Positions 8,972 to 19,141 are shown, numbered from the stretch's first letter. The stretch is 64,000 nucleotides of DNA from Ancylobacter rudongensis (GCF_900100155.1 NZ_FMTP01000003.1:600557-664556), one strand, 5' to 3'. Notes: generated from the letters alone by a model not told the origin. Numbers and translations: made by a program.

Positions 8972-11900
8972 ACTTCTCCGCTCTCGCGATCCGCAACCCG
9001 GTCCCGGTCATCCTCCTGTTCATCCTGCTGACGGTGGGTGGCCTGCTCGCCTTCAGCTGGCTCCCGGTCCAGAATTTTCCGGACATGGACCTGCCGACCG
9101 TCAAGATAACCGCCACTCTGGAAGGCGCCGCGCCCTCGCAGCTTGAGACCGAAGTCGCCCGGAAGATCGAAGACAATCTCGCCTCGCTCAGCCTGCTGGA
9201 CCACATCACGACGACGATTACAGACGGCCTGGTATCGATCACCGTCTCCTTCAAGCTGGAGAAGAACAGCGAGGAGGCGCTGAACGAAGTTCGCAACAAG
9301 GTGGACAGCACGACGGATCTGCCCTCCGAGATGGAATCTCCCAGCGTGACCAAGGTGACGGTGCAGAGCTCTCCCCTCATCACCTATGCCGTCCGCTCCA
9401 CGCGCCTCAATGAGACCGAGCTGTCCTGGTTTGTCGACAACGACATGACCAAAGCGCTGCTGTCGGTCTCCGGCGTCGGCGAAGTGAACCGTGTCGGCGG
9501 GATTGATCGCGAAGTGCATGTCGATCTCGATCCTGACGTCATGGGGTCGCTCGGGATCACGGCCGCTTCCGTGTCCTCGCGTCTCAAAGCGGTCCAGGCG
9601 GACAGTTCCGGTGGGCGCGGCGAGATCGGCGGTGGCCGGCAGACCATCCGGACCCTCGGCGCCGTCGCCTCGATCGACGACCTCAAGGCGCTCGCGATTC
9701 CGCTTTCCAATGGCACGCTGGTTCGGCTGGATGAGATCGGCACCGTCGCGGACAGCTTTTCGGATCGCTCGTCACTTGCCTATCTCAAGGGACAGCCGGT
9801 CGTCGGCGTCGAGGTCAAGCGCTCGAACGGCTTTTCCGATACCGGCGTCGCTGCCGACCTCAGAACCGCGATGCTGAAATTCGCCGCCGACAATCCGGAT
9901 GTGGAGATTGTCGAGGCCTACAGCACGGTCGGGCCGATCATCGAAAATTACGACGGCTCGATGCACATGCTCTATGAGGGCGCGATCCTCGCCGTCGTGG
10001 TGGTGTGGCTTTTCCTGCGCGACTGGCGCGCGACGTTCCTGTCCGCCGTCGCCCTGCCGCTGTCGGTCATCCCGACCTTTTTGGTGATGTATTTCGCTGA
10101 TTTCAGCCTCAACACCGTGACCCTTCTCGCATTGTCGCTGGTGGTGGGCATCCTGGTCGACGATGCCATCGTCGAGGTCGAGAACATCGCGCGCCATTTG
10201 CAGATGGGGAAGGCGCCCATGGATGCCGCTCTCGAAGCCGCCGACGAAATCGGGCTCGCCGTCATTGCGACGACCTTCACGCTGGTCGCGGTGTTTCTGC
10301 CGACGGCGTTCATGAGCGGCATTCCCGGGCTCATCTTCCGGCAGTTCGGCGTGACGGCGGCCGTCGCCGTGCTCGCTTCGCTCCTCGTGGCGCGTCTGGT
10401 GACGCCGATGATGGCCGCCTACATGATGAAGGTGCATCCGCACGAACAGAAGGATGGCCGGATCATGCGCGCCTATATGGCGTTCATGAAGGGCTGCCTG
10501 CATCGCCGGAAGCTGACGGTTCTCGGCGTGTGCGTCTTCCTCGGCCTGTCGCTGTCGACGATTCCCTTTCTCAAGTCGGGCTTCCTGCCGGCCTCCGACG
10601 ACGCGCAGACGAAAGTCACACTGACCTTGCAGCCCGGCAGCACGGTCGAGCAGACCGATGCGACGGCGCGCCAAGCCGCCGACATCATTGCGAAGTTGGC
10701 CGATGTCACCAGCGTCTACGTTGCCGTCGGCAGCGTCTCGTCAGGTGGCGGGCTGAACTCCAGCACGACCAGCGACGTCACCTCGGCAACCCTCGTCGTC
10801 GACCTGACGGCCATTGGCGACCGTGATCGCAAACAGGCCGAGGTAGAGAACACTATACGCCAGGCCCTGGCCGTGTTGCCGGGCACGCGCGTCGAGGTTG
10901 GATCGGGTGGCAACGGCACCAAGCTGGAGATCACGCTTGCCAGCGATGATCCCGACACTCTCGACAAGGTCGGCGCCAGTCTTGAAGAGCAGCTGCGCAC
11001 CCTCTCCGGCATCGGCGCGGTGACGTCCAGCGCCTCGCTGCAGGCGCCCGAGGTCCAGATCGCACCGGACTTTACGCGCGCCGCTGCCCTCGGCGTGACA
11101 TCGGATGCGATTTCCGAAGCGGTCCGAGTGGCCACGAATGGCGATTACTCCGCCTCGATGGCAAAGCTCAATCTGACGCAGCGGCAGGTGCCGATCCGGG
11201 TGCGGCTGGATCCCCGAAACCGGGCGACGCTGGACGACATCGCCAATCTGCGGGTGGCGGGCAGCAATGGCAGTGTCAATCTCGGCTCGATTGCGGACAT
11301 CCGGATCGGCGGCAGCCCGTCCGAGATCAACCGCATCGACCGTTCGCGCAACATCACCTTGTCGATCGAACTCAACGGTCGAACCCTCGGCGACGTCAAT
11401 GGCGAAGCGCAGGCGCTGCCCGCTCTCAAAAACCTGCCGCAGGGAATCCGGCTCGTCGAACAGGGCGAATTGCAGCGCAGTTCCGAACTGTTCGAGAGCT
11501 TCGGCATCGCCATGGCGATCGGCGTGTTCTGTATCTATGCGGTGCTGGTGCTGCTGTTCCACGATTTCCTGCAGCCGGTGACGATCCTCATGGCGCTGCC
11601 ACTCTCGCTCGGCGGTGCCCTTCTGCCGCTCGTGCTCACCGGCACCAGCTTCTCCATGCCTGCCGTCATTGGGCTGCTCATGCTGATGGGCGTGGTGACG
11701 AAGAACTCCATTCTTCTGGTCGAATACGCCATCATGGCGCGCCGAGGCGGCATGCCGCGGTTCGAGGCCCTGGTCGACGCCTGCCACAAACGGGCGCGGC
11801 CCATTGTCATGACCACCATCGCCATGGGGTGCGGCATGCTCCCCGTAGCCTTGAGCCTGAGCGGCGGCGACTCCAGCTTCCGGCAGCCCATGGCTATCGT

Positions 11901-12048
11901 CGTGATCGGCGGGCTTGTGACATCGACATTCCTCAGCCTTCTTGTCATTCCCGTCATCTTCACCTTCGTCGACGACTTCCTTGGGCTGCTCACGGGGCAG
12001 CTTGGTGCGAAACGGACAGCGAAGGTGCCGACTGCTGAAATGGTGTGA
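8968..12048 (+). CDS. RND efflux pump inner-membrane transporter (HAE1-type)
   Basis: A 1026-residue proton-driven pump. The first helix follows IRNPVPVILLF. Two large periplasmic loops (roughly 35-330 and 560-870) separate two bundles of six helices. The proton-relay acidic pair is present in helix 4 (LVVGILVDDAIVEVENI), which separates it from heavy-metal CusA types. Length is normal for the AcrB/MdtB family. It is the last gene of the operon. Substrates are probably hydrophobic organics, but nothing in the sequence names them. Confidence 0.94.
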   Translation: MNFSALAIRNPVPVILLFILLTVGGLLAFSWLPVQNFPDMDLPTVKITATLEGAAPSQLETEVARKIEDNLASLSLLDHITTTITDGLVSITVSFKLEKNSEEALNEVRNKVDSTTDLPSEMESPSVTKVTVQSSPLITYAVRSTRLNETELSWFVDNDMTKALLSVSGVGEVNRVGGIDREVHVDLDPDVMGSLGITAASVSSRLKAVQADSSGGRGEIGGGRQTIRTLGAVASIDDLKALAIPLSNGTLVRLDEIGTVADSFSDRSSLAYLKGQPVVGVEVKRSNGFSDTGVAADLRTAMLKFAADNPDVEIVEAYSTVGPIIENYDGSMHMLYEGAILAVVVVWLFLRDWRATFLSAVALPLSVIPTFLVMYFADFSLNTVTLLALSLVVGILVDDAIVEVENIARHLQMGKAPMDAALEAADEIGLAVIATTFTLVAVFLPTAFMSGIPGLIFRQFGVTAAVAVLASLLVARLVTPMMAAYMMKVHPHEQKDGRIMRAYMAFMKGCLHRRKLTVLGVCVFLGLSLSTIPFLKSGFLPASDDAQTKVTLTLQPGSTVEQTDATARQAADIIAKLADVTSVYVAVGSVSSGGGLNSSTTSDVTSATLVVDLTAIGDRDRKQAEVENTIRQALAVLPGTRVEVGSGGNGTKLEITLASDDPDTLDKVGASLEEQLRTLSGIGAVTSSASLQAPEVQIAPDFTRAAALGVTSDAISEAVRVATNGDYSASMAKLNLTQRQVPIRVRLDPRNRATLDDIANLRVAGSNGSVNLGSIADIRIGGSPSEINRIDRSRNITLSIELNGRTLGDVNGEAQALPALKNLPQGIRLVEQGELQRSSELFESFGIAMAIGVFCIYAVLVLLFHDFLQPVTILMALPLSLGGALLPLVLTGTSFSMPAVIGLLMLMGVVTKNSILLVEYAIMARRGGMPRFEALVDACHKRARPIVMTTIAMGCGMLPVALSLSGGDSSFRQPMAIVVIGGLVTSTFLSLLVIPVIFTFVDDFLGLLTGQLGAKRTAKVPTAEMV

Positions 12049-12586
12049 GTTGTGGACGACGGGAAACGCCCCCGGGGACCATGCAGAGGCTCAAGGCTGG
12101 CCACATTGACGTGAGCCGACGGATTCGAGGATCCCCGGCCGCCGGAGCCGACGGGCCCGCCTCGGCCGCGGCGGGCAGCGGACACTCTCATGGCCCGGAC
12201 AGACGCCGACGGATCCGCCCCCGGCGGGAGCGGTCATCGGGGGTAGATACGAGGAACGCGGGGGCGGCCTTCAGCGCGGCCAGCATCCGCTCATCTCCAC
12301 GCAGCAAATAGCCCGCATGCGATCCAATCGGTCAGTACCGAGTGGCCAGACGTAACGCTCTGACGCACTTAGAGCTGGCCTCGATCGTCTTCGATCAAAA
12401 TACGCGCGCAAAATGTGCGGGAATCCAGAAGTGCATTCCGTCAAAACGTTGCTGACGATACGCGCTGTAATTTTACCGAAACATAGAACACGAAATGTCA
12501 TCATAAAAACTGAAATTGTAACATACGTATACTTCATTCTGCGGTACATTCTGGGTGGCTGATGGAAGCGCAACTTCGTCATGCCC

Positions 12587-12634
12587 GACTGGGGCGCCGA
12601 CCAAAGACCTCACCCGTCGTTTGGCGCCCCAGTC
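12587..12634. repeat. 12-bp inverted repeat with 24-base loop
   Basis: GACTGGGGCGCC at 12587-12598 is perfectly inverted as GGCGCCCCAGTC at 12623-12634. The stem would be very stable. No T-run follows on either strand, and the nearest genes are more than 500 bases away. It could be a remnant terminal repeat of a small mobile element or a transcript-end structure. Confidence 0.6.
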
Positions 12635-13217
12635 CCCCGCGCGCATCGATGATGGAACCGCGCCCCCGGCGCATGAACGGAGTGGCGATATGGACAGTCC
12701 AGCCGGATGCATCGCCCACGTCACGGAGGGGGCCATCTGCGTGGCGACAAGGTGTCTGTCCGACGCATCTCGCCGATTGCTGCCGCGACGTCGAGACGGC
12801 AGATGAGCCGCTCATAATAGTCAATCAGCCCGCACCGCCGCATTTCCTCCAGATGCTTTGGGTTTATGTCATCGATAAGAGCTAAGAGTGTCCACACATG
12901 GCTGTGCTATCGAAGCTTAGCCGTAGGAAACACGTAGCCTATATCATCCTCAGGGTTGGTATTCTCCGTGTGCGTCCCCGGCGCGGCGATTCCAGTGTTC
13001 ACAGCCGCCCCCTGAGATCAGGCTCTCCCCTAGGAATTAAACGCACAAAGGACACGGAACGGCCCTTCAGGTGCGGGTTCAATTTCATAAAATCATATCG
13101 TATTCTTATATAAATGTGGAATATCTAATCTAGTAAATTACGTTGTTTGATATATATGGAAATTAATAAAAATAAATCATAAAAATACATGATACTTTTT
13201 ACAAACAACATAAGACG

Positions 13218-13231
13218 ACATTGCGCAATGT
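13218..13231. promoter_or_regulatory. 14-bp perfect palindrome in the bamA leader
   Basis: ACATTGCGCAATGT is a perfect dyad of two 7-base arms, placed about 155 bases before the bamA start inside otherwise AT-rich sequence. It looks like an operator for a dimeric regulator. Which regulator is unknown. Confidence 0.4.
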
Positions 13232-13386
13232 TCCCAGCGAAGCGACACAAAATCGAACATACAGAAACAAATCTACGCGAAAATAGCCAAAAATACGGGC
13301 TATCGATGTGTAAAGATTGATAAATTCAGTCAATCTGATTTGTAATTATCTCCGCGTTGGTACAGATGACTGCTGAGTGGCGAAAT

Positions 13387-15825
13387 ATGAAGCTGTTAGA
13401 AAATCAACCGGTTGTGATTTATAGTAAAATCATATCAGAATTATTCTTACTTTCGTTTTTCGTTTTGCTGTTTACGGGAGTTCCGGTCCGGCTTCATGCT
13501 GCGGGGGCCGCACCTCAAGCGAGCGTATCCATCGTCGTCGAGGGCAATCGGCGCGTCGATGCCGATACCATCCGCTCCTATTTCCAGCCCGCGCCCGGCC
13601 AGTCGCTGACGCCCGCCAAGATCGACGAGGCACTCAAGGCGCTCTATGCCACCGGCCTGTTCTCGGACGTCACGATCAGCAACCGCGGTGGGCGGCTTGT
13701 GGTCAACGTGGTCGAGAACCAGGTCATCAACCGCGTGGCGTTCGAGGGCAACAAGAAGGTCAAGGACGACCAGCTGGCGCAGGAAGTGCAGTCAAAGGCC
13801 CGCAGCCCGCTCTCCAAGACGACGGTGCAGGCGGACACGCAGCGCATCATCGACGTCTATCATCGTGGCGGCCGCTACGACGTGCGCGTCGAGCCGAAGA
13901 TCATCGACCGCGGCCAGGGTCGTGTCGATCTGGTGTTCGAGATCACCGAGGGCGACAAGCTGGGCGTGGCCGAGATCAAGTTCGTCGGCAACAAGGCCTA
14001 TTCGGAATACAAGCTCAAGGAAGAGATCACGACCACGGAGACCAACTGGCTCTCCTGGCTGAAGACTACCGACATTTATGACGTCGATCGCATCAACACC
14101 GACCAGGAACTGCTGCGCCGCTTCTACCTGAAGCATGGCTATGCCGATTTCCGCATCATCTCGGTGACGGCCGATCTCGACCGCCAGCGCGACGGCTTCG
14201 TCATCACCTATGTGATTGAGGAAGGCCCGCAGTACCGGGTCGGCACGGTCGATGTCGTTACGGGCATCAAGGATGTCTCGATCAACGATCTGCGCGCCGC
14301 CCTGCGGGTCGCGCCCGGCCAAGTCTACAATGCCGAGCTGGTCGAGAAGTCGGTCGAGAACGCCACAATCGAGGTCTCTAAGTCCGGCTATGCCTTCGCC
14401 CAGGTCCGTCCGCGCGGCGACAGAAATGTCGAAGCGCGCACCATCTCCCTGGTCTTTGCCGTGGAGGAAGGTCCGCGCGTCTATGTCGAGCGGATCGAGA
14501 TCCGCGGCAACGTCCGCACCCGCGACTGGGTCATCCGTCGCGAGTTCGATTTCGCCGAAGGTGACGCCTATAACCGCGTCATGGTGGATCGCGCCGAGCG
14601 CCGCCTGCGCAATCTCGGCTACTTCAAGGACGTGAAAATCACCAACGAGCCGGGCACCGCTCCTGACCGCATCATCCTTGTGGTGACGGTCGAGGATCAG
14701 CCCACCGGCGAGTTCTCGGTCTCGGGCGGCTATTCGACCTCGGACGGCATCATTGGCGAAGTGGCGATCTCGGAGAAGAATTTCCTCGGGCGCGGCCAGT
14801 ATGTCCGTCTTGCCGGCCAGCTCGGCGAAAGCGTGCAGGGCGCCGATTTCAGCTTCACCGAACCCTATTTCCTCGACTATCGCGTGGCTGCCGGTTTCGA
14901 CCTGTTCTGGAAGACCACCAGCGCCACCAGCACCAGCCAGTACGACACCGAGACGATGGGCGGCACGCTGCGTGTCGCGCTTCCGCTGACCGACGAATTG
15001 ACGCTGGGCCTGCGTTACATGCTGTCGCAGAAGGAAATAACGGTCGATGACGACTACTATGACGACTCGTCTTGGGCGTTGATCGAAATTAACGGTGAGT
15101 CGATCATCACCTCGGCAATTGGCTACACCCTATCCTACAACATGCTCGACGATAACCGGAACCCGTCCAACGGGTATCTGCTCGAACTGAAGCAGGACTT
15201 TGCCGGCCTCGGGGGTGACACCAGCTATATCCGTTCGACCTTCGACAGCCGCTTCTACACCCCGATCGTTGGCGACTTCGTCCTGCTGCTGCACGGTCAG
15301 GTCGGCAATGTCATCTCATGGGGCAGCGAGGATCTGCGTATCACCGACAATTTCTTCAAGGGCCCCGACCTCGTTCGCGGCTTCGCCTCCAACGGCATCG
15401 GCCCGCGCGATCTGGCCTCCGGCTATAATGGCGATGACATGGACGCGCTGGGCGGCACGATGTACTGGGGCACGTCGGCGGAAATCCAGTTCCCGCTCTC
15501 CTTCCTGCCCAAGGATTTCGGCCTGAAGGCGGCGGTCTTCGCCGATGCCGGCTCGCTGTGGGATTATCAGGGCAACACCACCTTCACGAACATTGCGGGC
15601 TGGGAAGAGAATCTCGTGGATTGCGACGCGCTGTCCGGCTCGTCGACCAAGGGCAAGGCGAATGTCTGCGTCGCCGACAGCGACAGCATTCGCTCCTCGG
15701 TCGGCGTCAGCCTGATCTGGTCCTCGCCCTTCGGCCCACTGCGCTTCGACTATGCCTGGGCGCTGACCAAGGAATGGTATGACGAGGTTCAGGAGTTTCG
15801 CTTCAGCGGCGGTACCAAGTTTTAG
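13387..15825 (+). CDS. bamA: BamA / Omp85 outer-membrane protein assembly factor
   Basis: An 812-residue Omp85 protein. The signal segment (about 10-38) is unusually long. It is followed by about five POTRA domains (about 45-440, starting VSIVVEGNRRVD; the last is typical with GNVRTRDWVIRREF). The 16-strand barrel has the lid-lock motif VRGF (in PDLVRGFA) and ends in F. It inserts beta-barrel proteins into the outer membrane. ATG 13387 is preferred because a GAGTGG precedes it; ATG 13366 and TTG 13357 are alternatives. It stands alone, without rseP, skp, lpxD or fabZ. The first 100 bases are AT-rich whereas the rest has normal GC, so it may be a second copy in this genome. Confidence 0.93.
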   Translation: MKLLENQPVVIYSKIISELFLLSFFVLLFTGVPVRLHAAGAAPQASVSIVVEGNRRVDADTIRSYFQPAPGQSLTPAKIDEALKALYATGLFSDVTISNRGGRLVVNVVENQVINRVAFEGNKKVKDDQLAQEVQSKARSPLSKTTVQADTQRIIDVYHRGGRYDVRVEPKIIDRGQGRVDLVFEITEGDKLGVAEIKFVGNKAYSEYKLKEEITTTETNWLSWLKTTDIYDVDRINTDQELLRRFYLKHGYADFRIISVTADLDRQRDGFVITYVIEEGPQYRVGTVDVVTGIKDVSINDLRAALRVAPGQVYNAELVEKSVENATIEVSKSGYAFAQVRPRGDRNVEARTISLVFAVEEGPRVYVERIEIRGNVRTRDWVIRREFDFAEGDAYNRVMVDRAERRLRNLGYFKDVKITNEPGTAPDRIILVVTVEDQPTGEFSVSGGYSTSDGIIGEVAISEKNFLGRGQYVRLAGQLGESVQGADFSFTEPYFLDYRVAAGFDLFWKTTSATSTSQYDTETMGGTLRVALPLTDELTLGLRYMLSQKEITVDDDYYDDSSWALIEINGESIITSAIGYTLSYNMLDDNRNPSNGYLLELKQDFAGLGGDTSYIRSTFDSRFYTPIVGDFVLLLHGQVGNVISWGSEDLRITDNFFKGPDLVRGFASNGIGPRDLASGYNGDDMDALGGTMYWGTSAEIQFPLSFLPKDFGLKAAVFADAGSLWDYQGNTTFTNIAGWEENLVDCDALSGSSTKGKANVCVADSDSIRSSVGVSLIWSSPFGPLRFDYAWALTKEWYDEVQEFRFSGGTKF

Positions 15826-16204
15826 GGAGTGAACCGCTCGGGGTCTGCCTGATAATATTTGTTTAAGTTGCGCGGCCATGCGGTTCTCGTCGAGTGGCCT
15901 GCCCCGAGTGAGCGGTCCAGTTAGGCTAATGCATTGTTGGCCTTTTACCCTGCCCCCGATATTTGACCGGCCTGCTGGCCGCATCCAGGGGGAAAACGGT
16001 CAACGTGGGCTGCATGCCGGTGGCCGATCGACGAGCGATGTCGGAGGCTTGTTGCCGATCACACTATGAGTGTCGTAGCTCGCTGTACTCTCTGAGCCAA
16101 GTCTCCACTTTTTCCCGGGCGTCGGGCAGGCTCATGAAACAGTGCGCGTTGGGGCATTCGGTCCGGAATTTCCCGTCGAATGACTCTGTCGAAGAGGAGA
16201 CGGC
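15826..16204. other. Intergenic region between bamA and sulfatase genes
   Basis: About 380 bases between convergent genes (bamA ends on plus, the sulfatase ends on minus). Only short frames without family features are seen, and no clear stem followed by a T-run could be found for either gene. Confidence 0.5.
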
Positions 16205-17674
16205 TCACCGGGGAGTTGTCGGCGGCGCCGACAGGGTCAACCGATGAGCGGTGGCCGGTTGCAGCGGTTCCGCCATCGCGCGGGCGAGATTTAGCACACG
16301 CGCGGTGAGTGCGGCCACCTTGTCCGGGTGAGCCTCGGCGATGTCGGACGTCTCGGTCGGGTCCGTGGAGAGGTCGAACAGCTCGACCTTCGGCGGCAGA
16401 TCCACCTTCCAGACGAGCTTCCAGTCGCCCTCGCGCACCGCGCCCTGGCTCGGCTCGACATTGTAGACCACCTCGTCGCGGCCCGCCTGTCCGGCCGCGA
16501 GTGTCGGCCACATGTCGATGCCGTCCAGCCTCTTGCTATGGCCGAGGCCGGCGCCGGCGAGTCCGGCCAGTGTCGGTAGCATATCCACTACATGCATCAC
16601 CCCCGGGCTCGTGCCGGGCGTGATGCGGCCGGGCCAGTTGGCCAGCGCGACCACGCGCGTGCCGCCCTCATAGAGCGTGCCCTTGCCGTCGCGCAGCGGC
16701 ACGTTGCTTGCCGGAAGATCGCCGCTCACGTCCCCTTCGCCGACGAATTTCTTGTTGCGCGTGCCGCCATTGTCGCTGTGGAACACGATCAACGTGTTCT
16801 CGCGCAAGCCACGCGCCTCCAGCGCCTTGACCACCTTGCCGATCTGATCGTCCATGGCGGTGATCATAGCCGCATAGGTGCGGCGCTGGGGGTCGTCGAT
16901 GCTGGCATACATGTCGATATAGGTCTGCGGCGCCTGGAAGGGCGTGTGCGGGGCGGTGAAGGCGAGATAGAGGAAGAGCGGTGTCTTCGGGTCCTGCTCC
17001 GCGATCAGCCGCACCGCCTCGGCGCCGAGCAATTCGGTGTCATAGCCGTCCTCGACCACCATCTCATTGTCGCGGTACCAGTCGGTGACGCCATGCGCCT
17101 GGTGCTTGAAATGGTCGATCTCGCCCAGCAGCGGGCCGTAGAAGCGGTCGAAGCCGCGCTGGCACGGCCAATATTTCCGGTCGGCGTGGCCAAGATGCCA
17201 TTTACCCACCAGCGCGGTGCGATAGCCGACCTCCTTCAGCGCCTGTGGCAGCAGGAATTCGTCGGTGGCGAGGCCGTAGTCGCCGCCGGACGGGATGACG
17301 GCGGTCTGCAGGCCGTAGCGCAAGGGGTAGCGCCCGGTCATCAGCGCCGCGCGGGTCGGGGTGCACATTGGCTGGGTGTAGAAATGGCCGAGAGCCGCGC
17401 CGCCGGCGGCGAGCGCGTCGAGGTTCGGCGTCTTGATGTCCGAGCCGCGGAAGCCGACATCGGCGGAGCCGAGGTCATCGGCCATGATGTAGAGAATGTG
17501 CGGGCGCGGCGGGCCACCCGTGCCCCCAACCTGCGTGCCCTGCGCCCAAGCGCCCGTGGCGAACAGCGGCAGGCCGGAGACGGCCGCGAGCAGGCTGGCG
17601 CTGCCGGCGAGCACCTCGCGCCGGCTCGGTTCTGCGGGGCGTTCCGGCATGGCGTGAATTTCGGGATGGGTCAC
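16205..17674 (-). CDS. Tat-exported arylsulfatase (type I, Cys)
   Basis: A 489-residue sulfatase. A Tat signal (SRREVLAG, twin Arg at 18-19, cleavage near WAQG) sends it folded to the periplasm. The alkaline-phosphatase-fold core has metal ligands Asp66-Asp67 (MADDLG), the CTPTR signature whose Cys104 is turned into formylglycine, GKWHLG, and FHSDNGG. It would release sulfate from aryl or carbohydrate sulfate esters. I chose the GTG at 17674 because GGAG precedes it; ATG 17650 also keeps the Tat signal. The activating enzyme lies 22 bases upstream, so the two are co-transcribed. Confidence 0.93.
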   Translation of the reverse strand: MTHPEIHAMPERPAEPSRREVLAGSASLLAAVSGLPLFATGAWAQGTQVGGTGGPPRPHILYIMADDLGSADVGFRGSDIKTPNLDALAAGGAALGHFYTQPMCTPTRAALMTGRYPLRYGLQTAVIPSGGDYGLATDEFLLPQALKEVGYRTALVGKWHLGHADRKYWPCQRGFDRFYGPLLGEIDHFKHQAHGVTDWYRDNEMVVEDGYDTELLGAEAVRLIAEQDPKTPLFLYLAFTAPHTPFQAPQTYIDMYASIDDPQRRTYAAMITAMDDQIGKVVKALEARGLRENTLIVFHSDNGGTRNKKFVGEGDVSGDLPASNVPLRDGKGTLYEGGTRVVALANWPGRITPGTSPGVMHVVDMLPTLAGLAGAGLGHSKRLDGIDMWPTLAAGQAGRDEVVYNVEPSQGAVREGDWKLVWKVDLPPKVELFDLSTDPTETSDIAEAHPDKVAALTARVLNLARAMAEPLQPATAHRLTLSAPPTTPR

Positions 17675-17696
17675 GGCGGTTCTCCGGCAGCGGAAT

Positions 17697-18683
17697 TTAC
17701 AAGGTTGTGGCTCGGCGGATGCAACGAAAACCGATATGCACTGAGGCGGTATCGACCGTCTGGGGTTGGCGGGCGGCGGGACGGTAGCGTCGGCAATAGC
17801 TGGGCGCGCACAGATGCGAGCCGCCCTTTAGCACCTTGCGCGGCGCCGGCCCGCCGGGCGCCAGCGGATCGACGCTCTCCTCCCAGCGGGCGCCACGCGG
17901 GTTGCGCGGCAGGCAGCACGGCTTGGTGGACGGCAGCAGAGCGGCGTGGCGCGGGGCGTACCAGTCGTCGGTCCACTCCCACACATTGCCGATCATATCG
18001 TGAAGGCCGAAGCCGTTCGGCGGGAAGGCGGTGACCGGCGAGGTGGCCACATAGCCATCCTCCGCGAGGTTCTCGTGCGGGAATGCGCCCTGCCAGCTAT
18101 TGGCGCGGTGAACGCCGCCCGGCGCCAGCTCCTCGCCCCAGGCGAAGTCCATACCGTCGAGCCCGCCACGCGCAGCGAACTCCCATTCCGCCTCGCTCGG
18201 CAATTCCTTGCCGCACCAGCGCGCATAGGCGAGTGCATCGTCATGGCAGACGTGAACGACGGGATGATCTTCGCGGCCGGAAAGGTCACTGCCGGGCCCT
18301 TGCGGATGGCGCCAATCGGCGCCGGGCATGAAGCGCCACCAGCGCGTCCAGTCTTCCCGCCCCCCCGCCTCCTTGGGCGCCGTGAAGACGAGGGAACCGG
18401 GCACGAGGAGGCGCGGATCAGCGCCGGGATAGTCCTCGGGACGCGGCGCCCGCTCCGCCAGCGTTACATGGCCGGTGGCGGCGACGAAGTCGGCGAAGGC
18501 GCGGTTGGTGACGGGCGTGCGGTCGATGAAGAAGCCGTCCACGGCCACACCATGCGCGGGGGCTTCCTCCGGGTAGTGGCGGTCCGAGCCCATGGTGAAG
18601 CGGCCGGCGGGGATCCACACCATGCCGGAGGCCGTCGACGTCGCCGGATCGGCGCACTGACCCGCGATAGCTGTGACTCGCAT
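17697..18683 (-). CDS. Formylglycine-generating enzyme (sulfatase activator)
   Basis: A 328-residue SUMF1/FGE-type protein. The opening MVWIPAGRFTMGS and the IGNVWEWTDDWY block are family hallmarks. The two redox/copper-binding cysteines are both present (SHLCAPSYC, Cys292 and Cys297), so this is an active oxidase type rather than a degenerate SUMF2-like paralogue. It converts the CxPxR cysteine of the sulfatase to formylglycine using oxygen. No signal peptide is present. That fits cytoplasmic maturation before Tat export of the sulfatase encoded just downstream. Confidence 0.93.
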   Translation of the reverse strand: MRVTAIAGQCADPATSTASGMVWIPAGRFTMGSDRHYPEEAPAHGVAVDGFFIDRTPVTNRAFADFVAATGHVTLAERAPRPEDYPGADPRLLVPGSLVFTAPKEAGGREDWTRWWRFMPGADWRHPQGPGSDLSGREDHPVVHVCHDDALAYARWCGKELPSEAEWEFAARGGLDGMDFAWGEELAPGGVHRANSWQGAFPHENLAEDGYVATSPVTAFPPNGFGLHDMIGNVWEWTDDWYAPRHAALLPSTKPCCLPRNPRGARWEESVDPLAPGGPAPRKVLKGGSHLCAPSYCRRYRPAARQPQTVDTASVHIGFRCIRRATTL

Positions 18684-19141
18684 CGCGGCTCCGCTGCCTT
18701 CCGCAGGCGCCAGGCCTCGTAGGGCCGCGCCGCAACCTCGCGGCCGGAACAGGCCACAGACAGTGACCTTATCACTACACCTCCGTTCGGCTCAATCGCT
18801 CATCCTGCAAAGCAGACGTCCAAGCAAAGCGCTACATCCGCTGCGTTCCAGTGAGATTGAAATCAATGAGATCGCCGACAGTGGCGGCGCCAGCGGGGTG
18901 GAGGTTTCTCAGTACCTTGGGCGGCGTCGGCTCGTCGAAAGATGCCGGCATACCGCAAGGGTCGGTGTACCGCCCAGACGGTTGGGAACGGGTGTGGCAC
19001 CGTCACGCGGCGCGAAGGCGCGATAGTTCCCCTTCTTAAGAGGGCGTGCGAAGGATGTGGAGAATTCAATTGTCCCATGCTCTCCAGAGAGTTGGCCGCT
19101 CAAATTTCAGATAGGAACAGTATCCAGTATCTGGCAGAGGT
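18684..19141. other. Intergenic region upstream of the FGE-sulfatase operon
   Basis: About 460 bases. The FGE-sulfatase promoter should lie near its left edge, reading leftward. No gene, RNA or clear repeat is visible; open frames here are short and low-complexity. Confidence 0.5.

Larger units (their letters stand above)
12049..13386. other. Long gene-poor region before bamA
   Basis: About 1.3 kb with no gene I can support. The first half is GC-rich with only incidental open frames. A minus-strand stretch at about 12735-12893 reads like a decayed gene end (residues such as HLEEMRRCGLIDYYERL) but has no convincing start. From about 13080 the composition turns strongly AT-rich, with runs of A and T up to the BamA start. 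That AT-rich leader presumably holds the bamA promoter. It also contains a 14-bp palindrome listed separately. Confidence 0.6.

Noticed and set aside
12898..13113. 71-codon plus-strand frame before bamA
   Set aside because: Runs into AT-rich non-coding sequence, has no homology features and no ribosome-binding site that decides a start.
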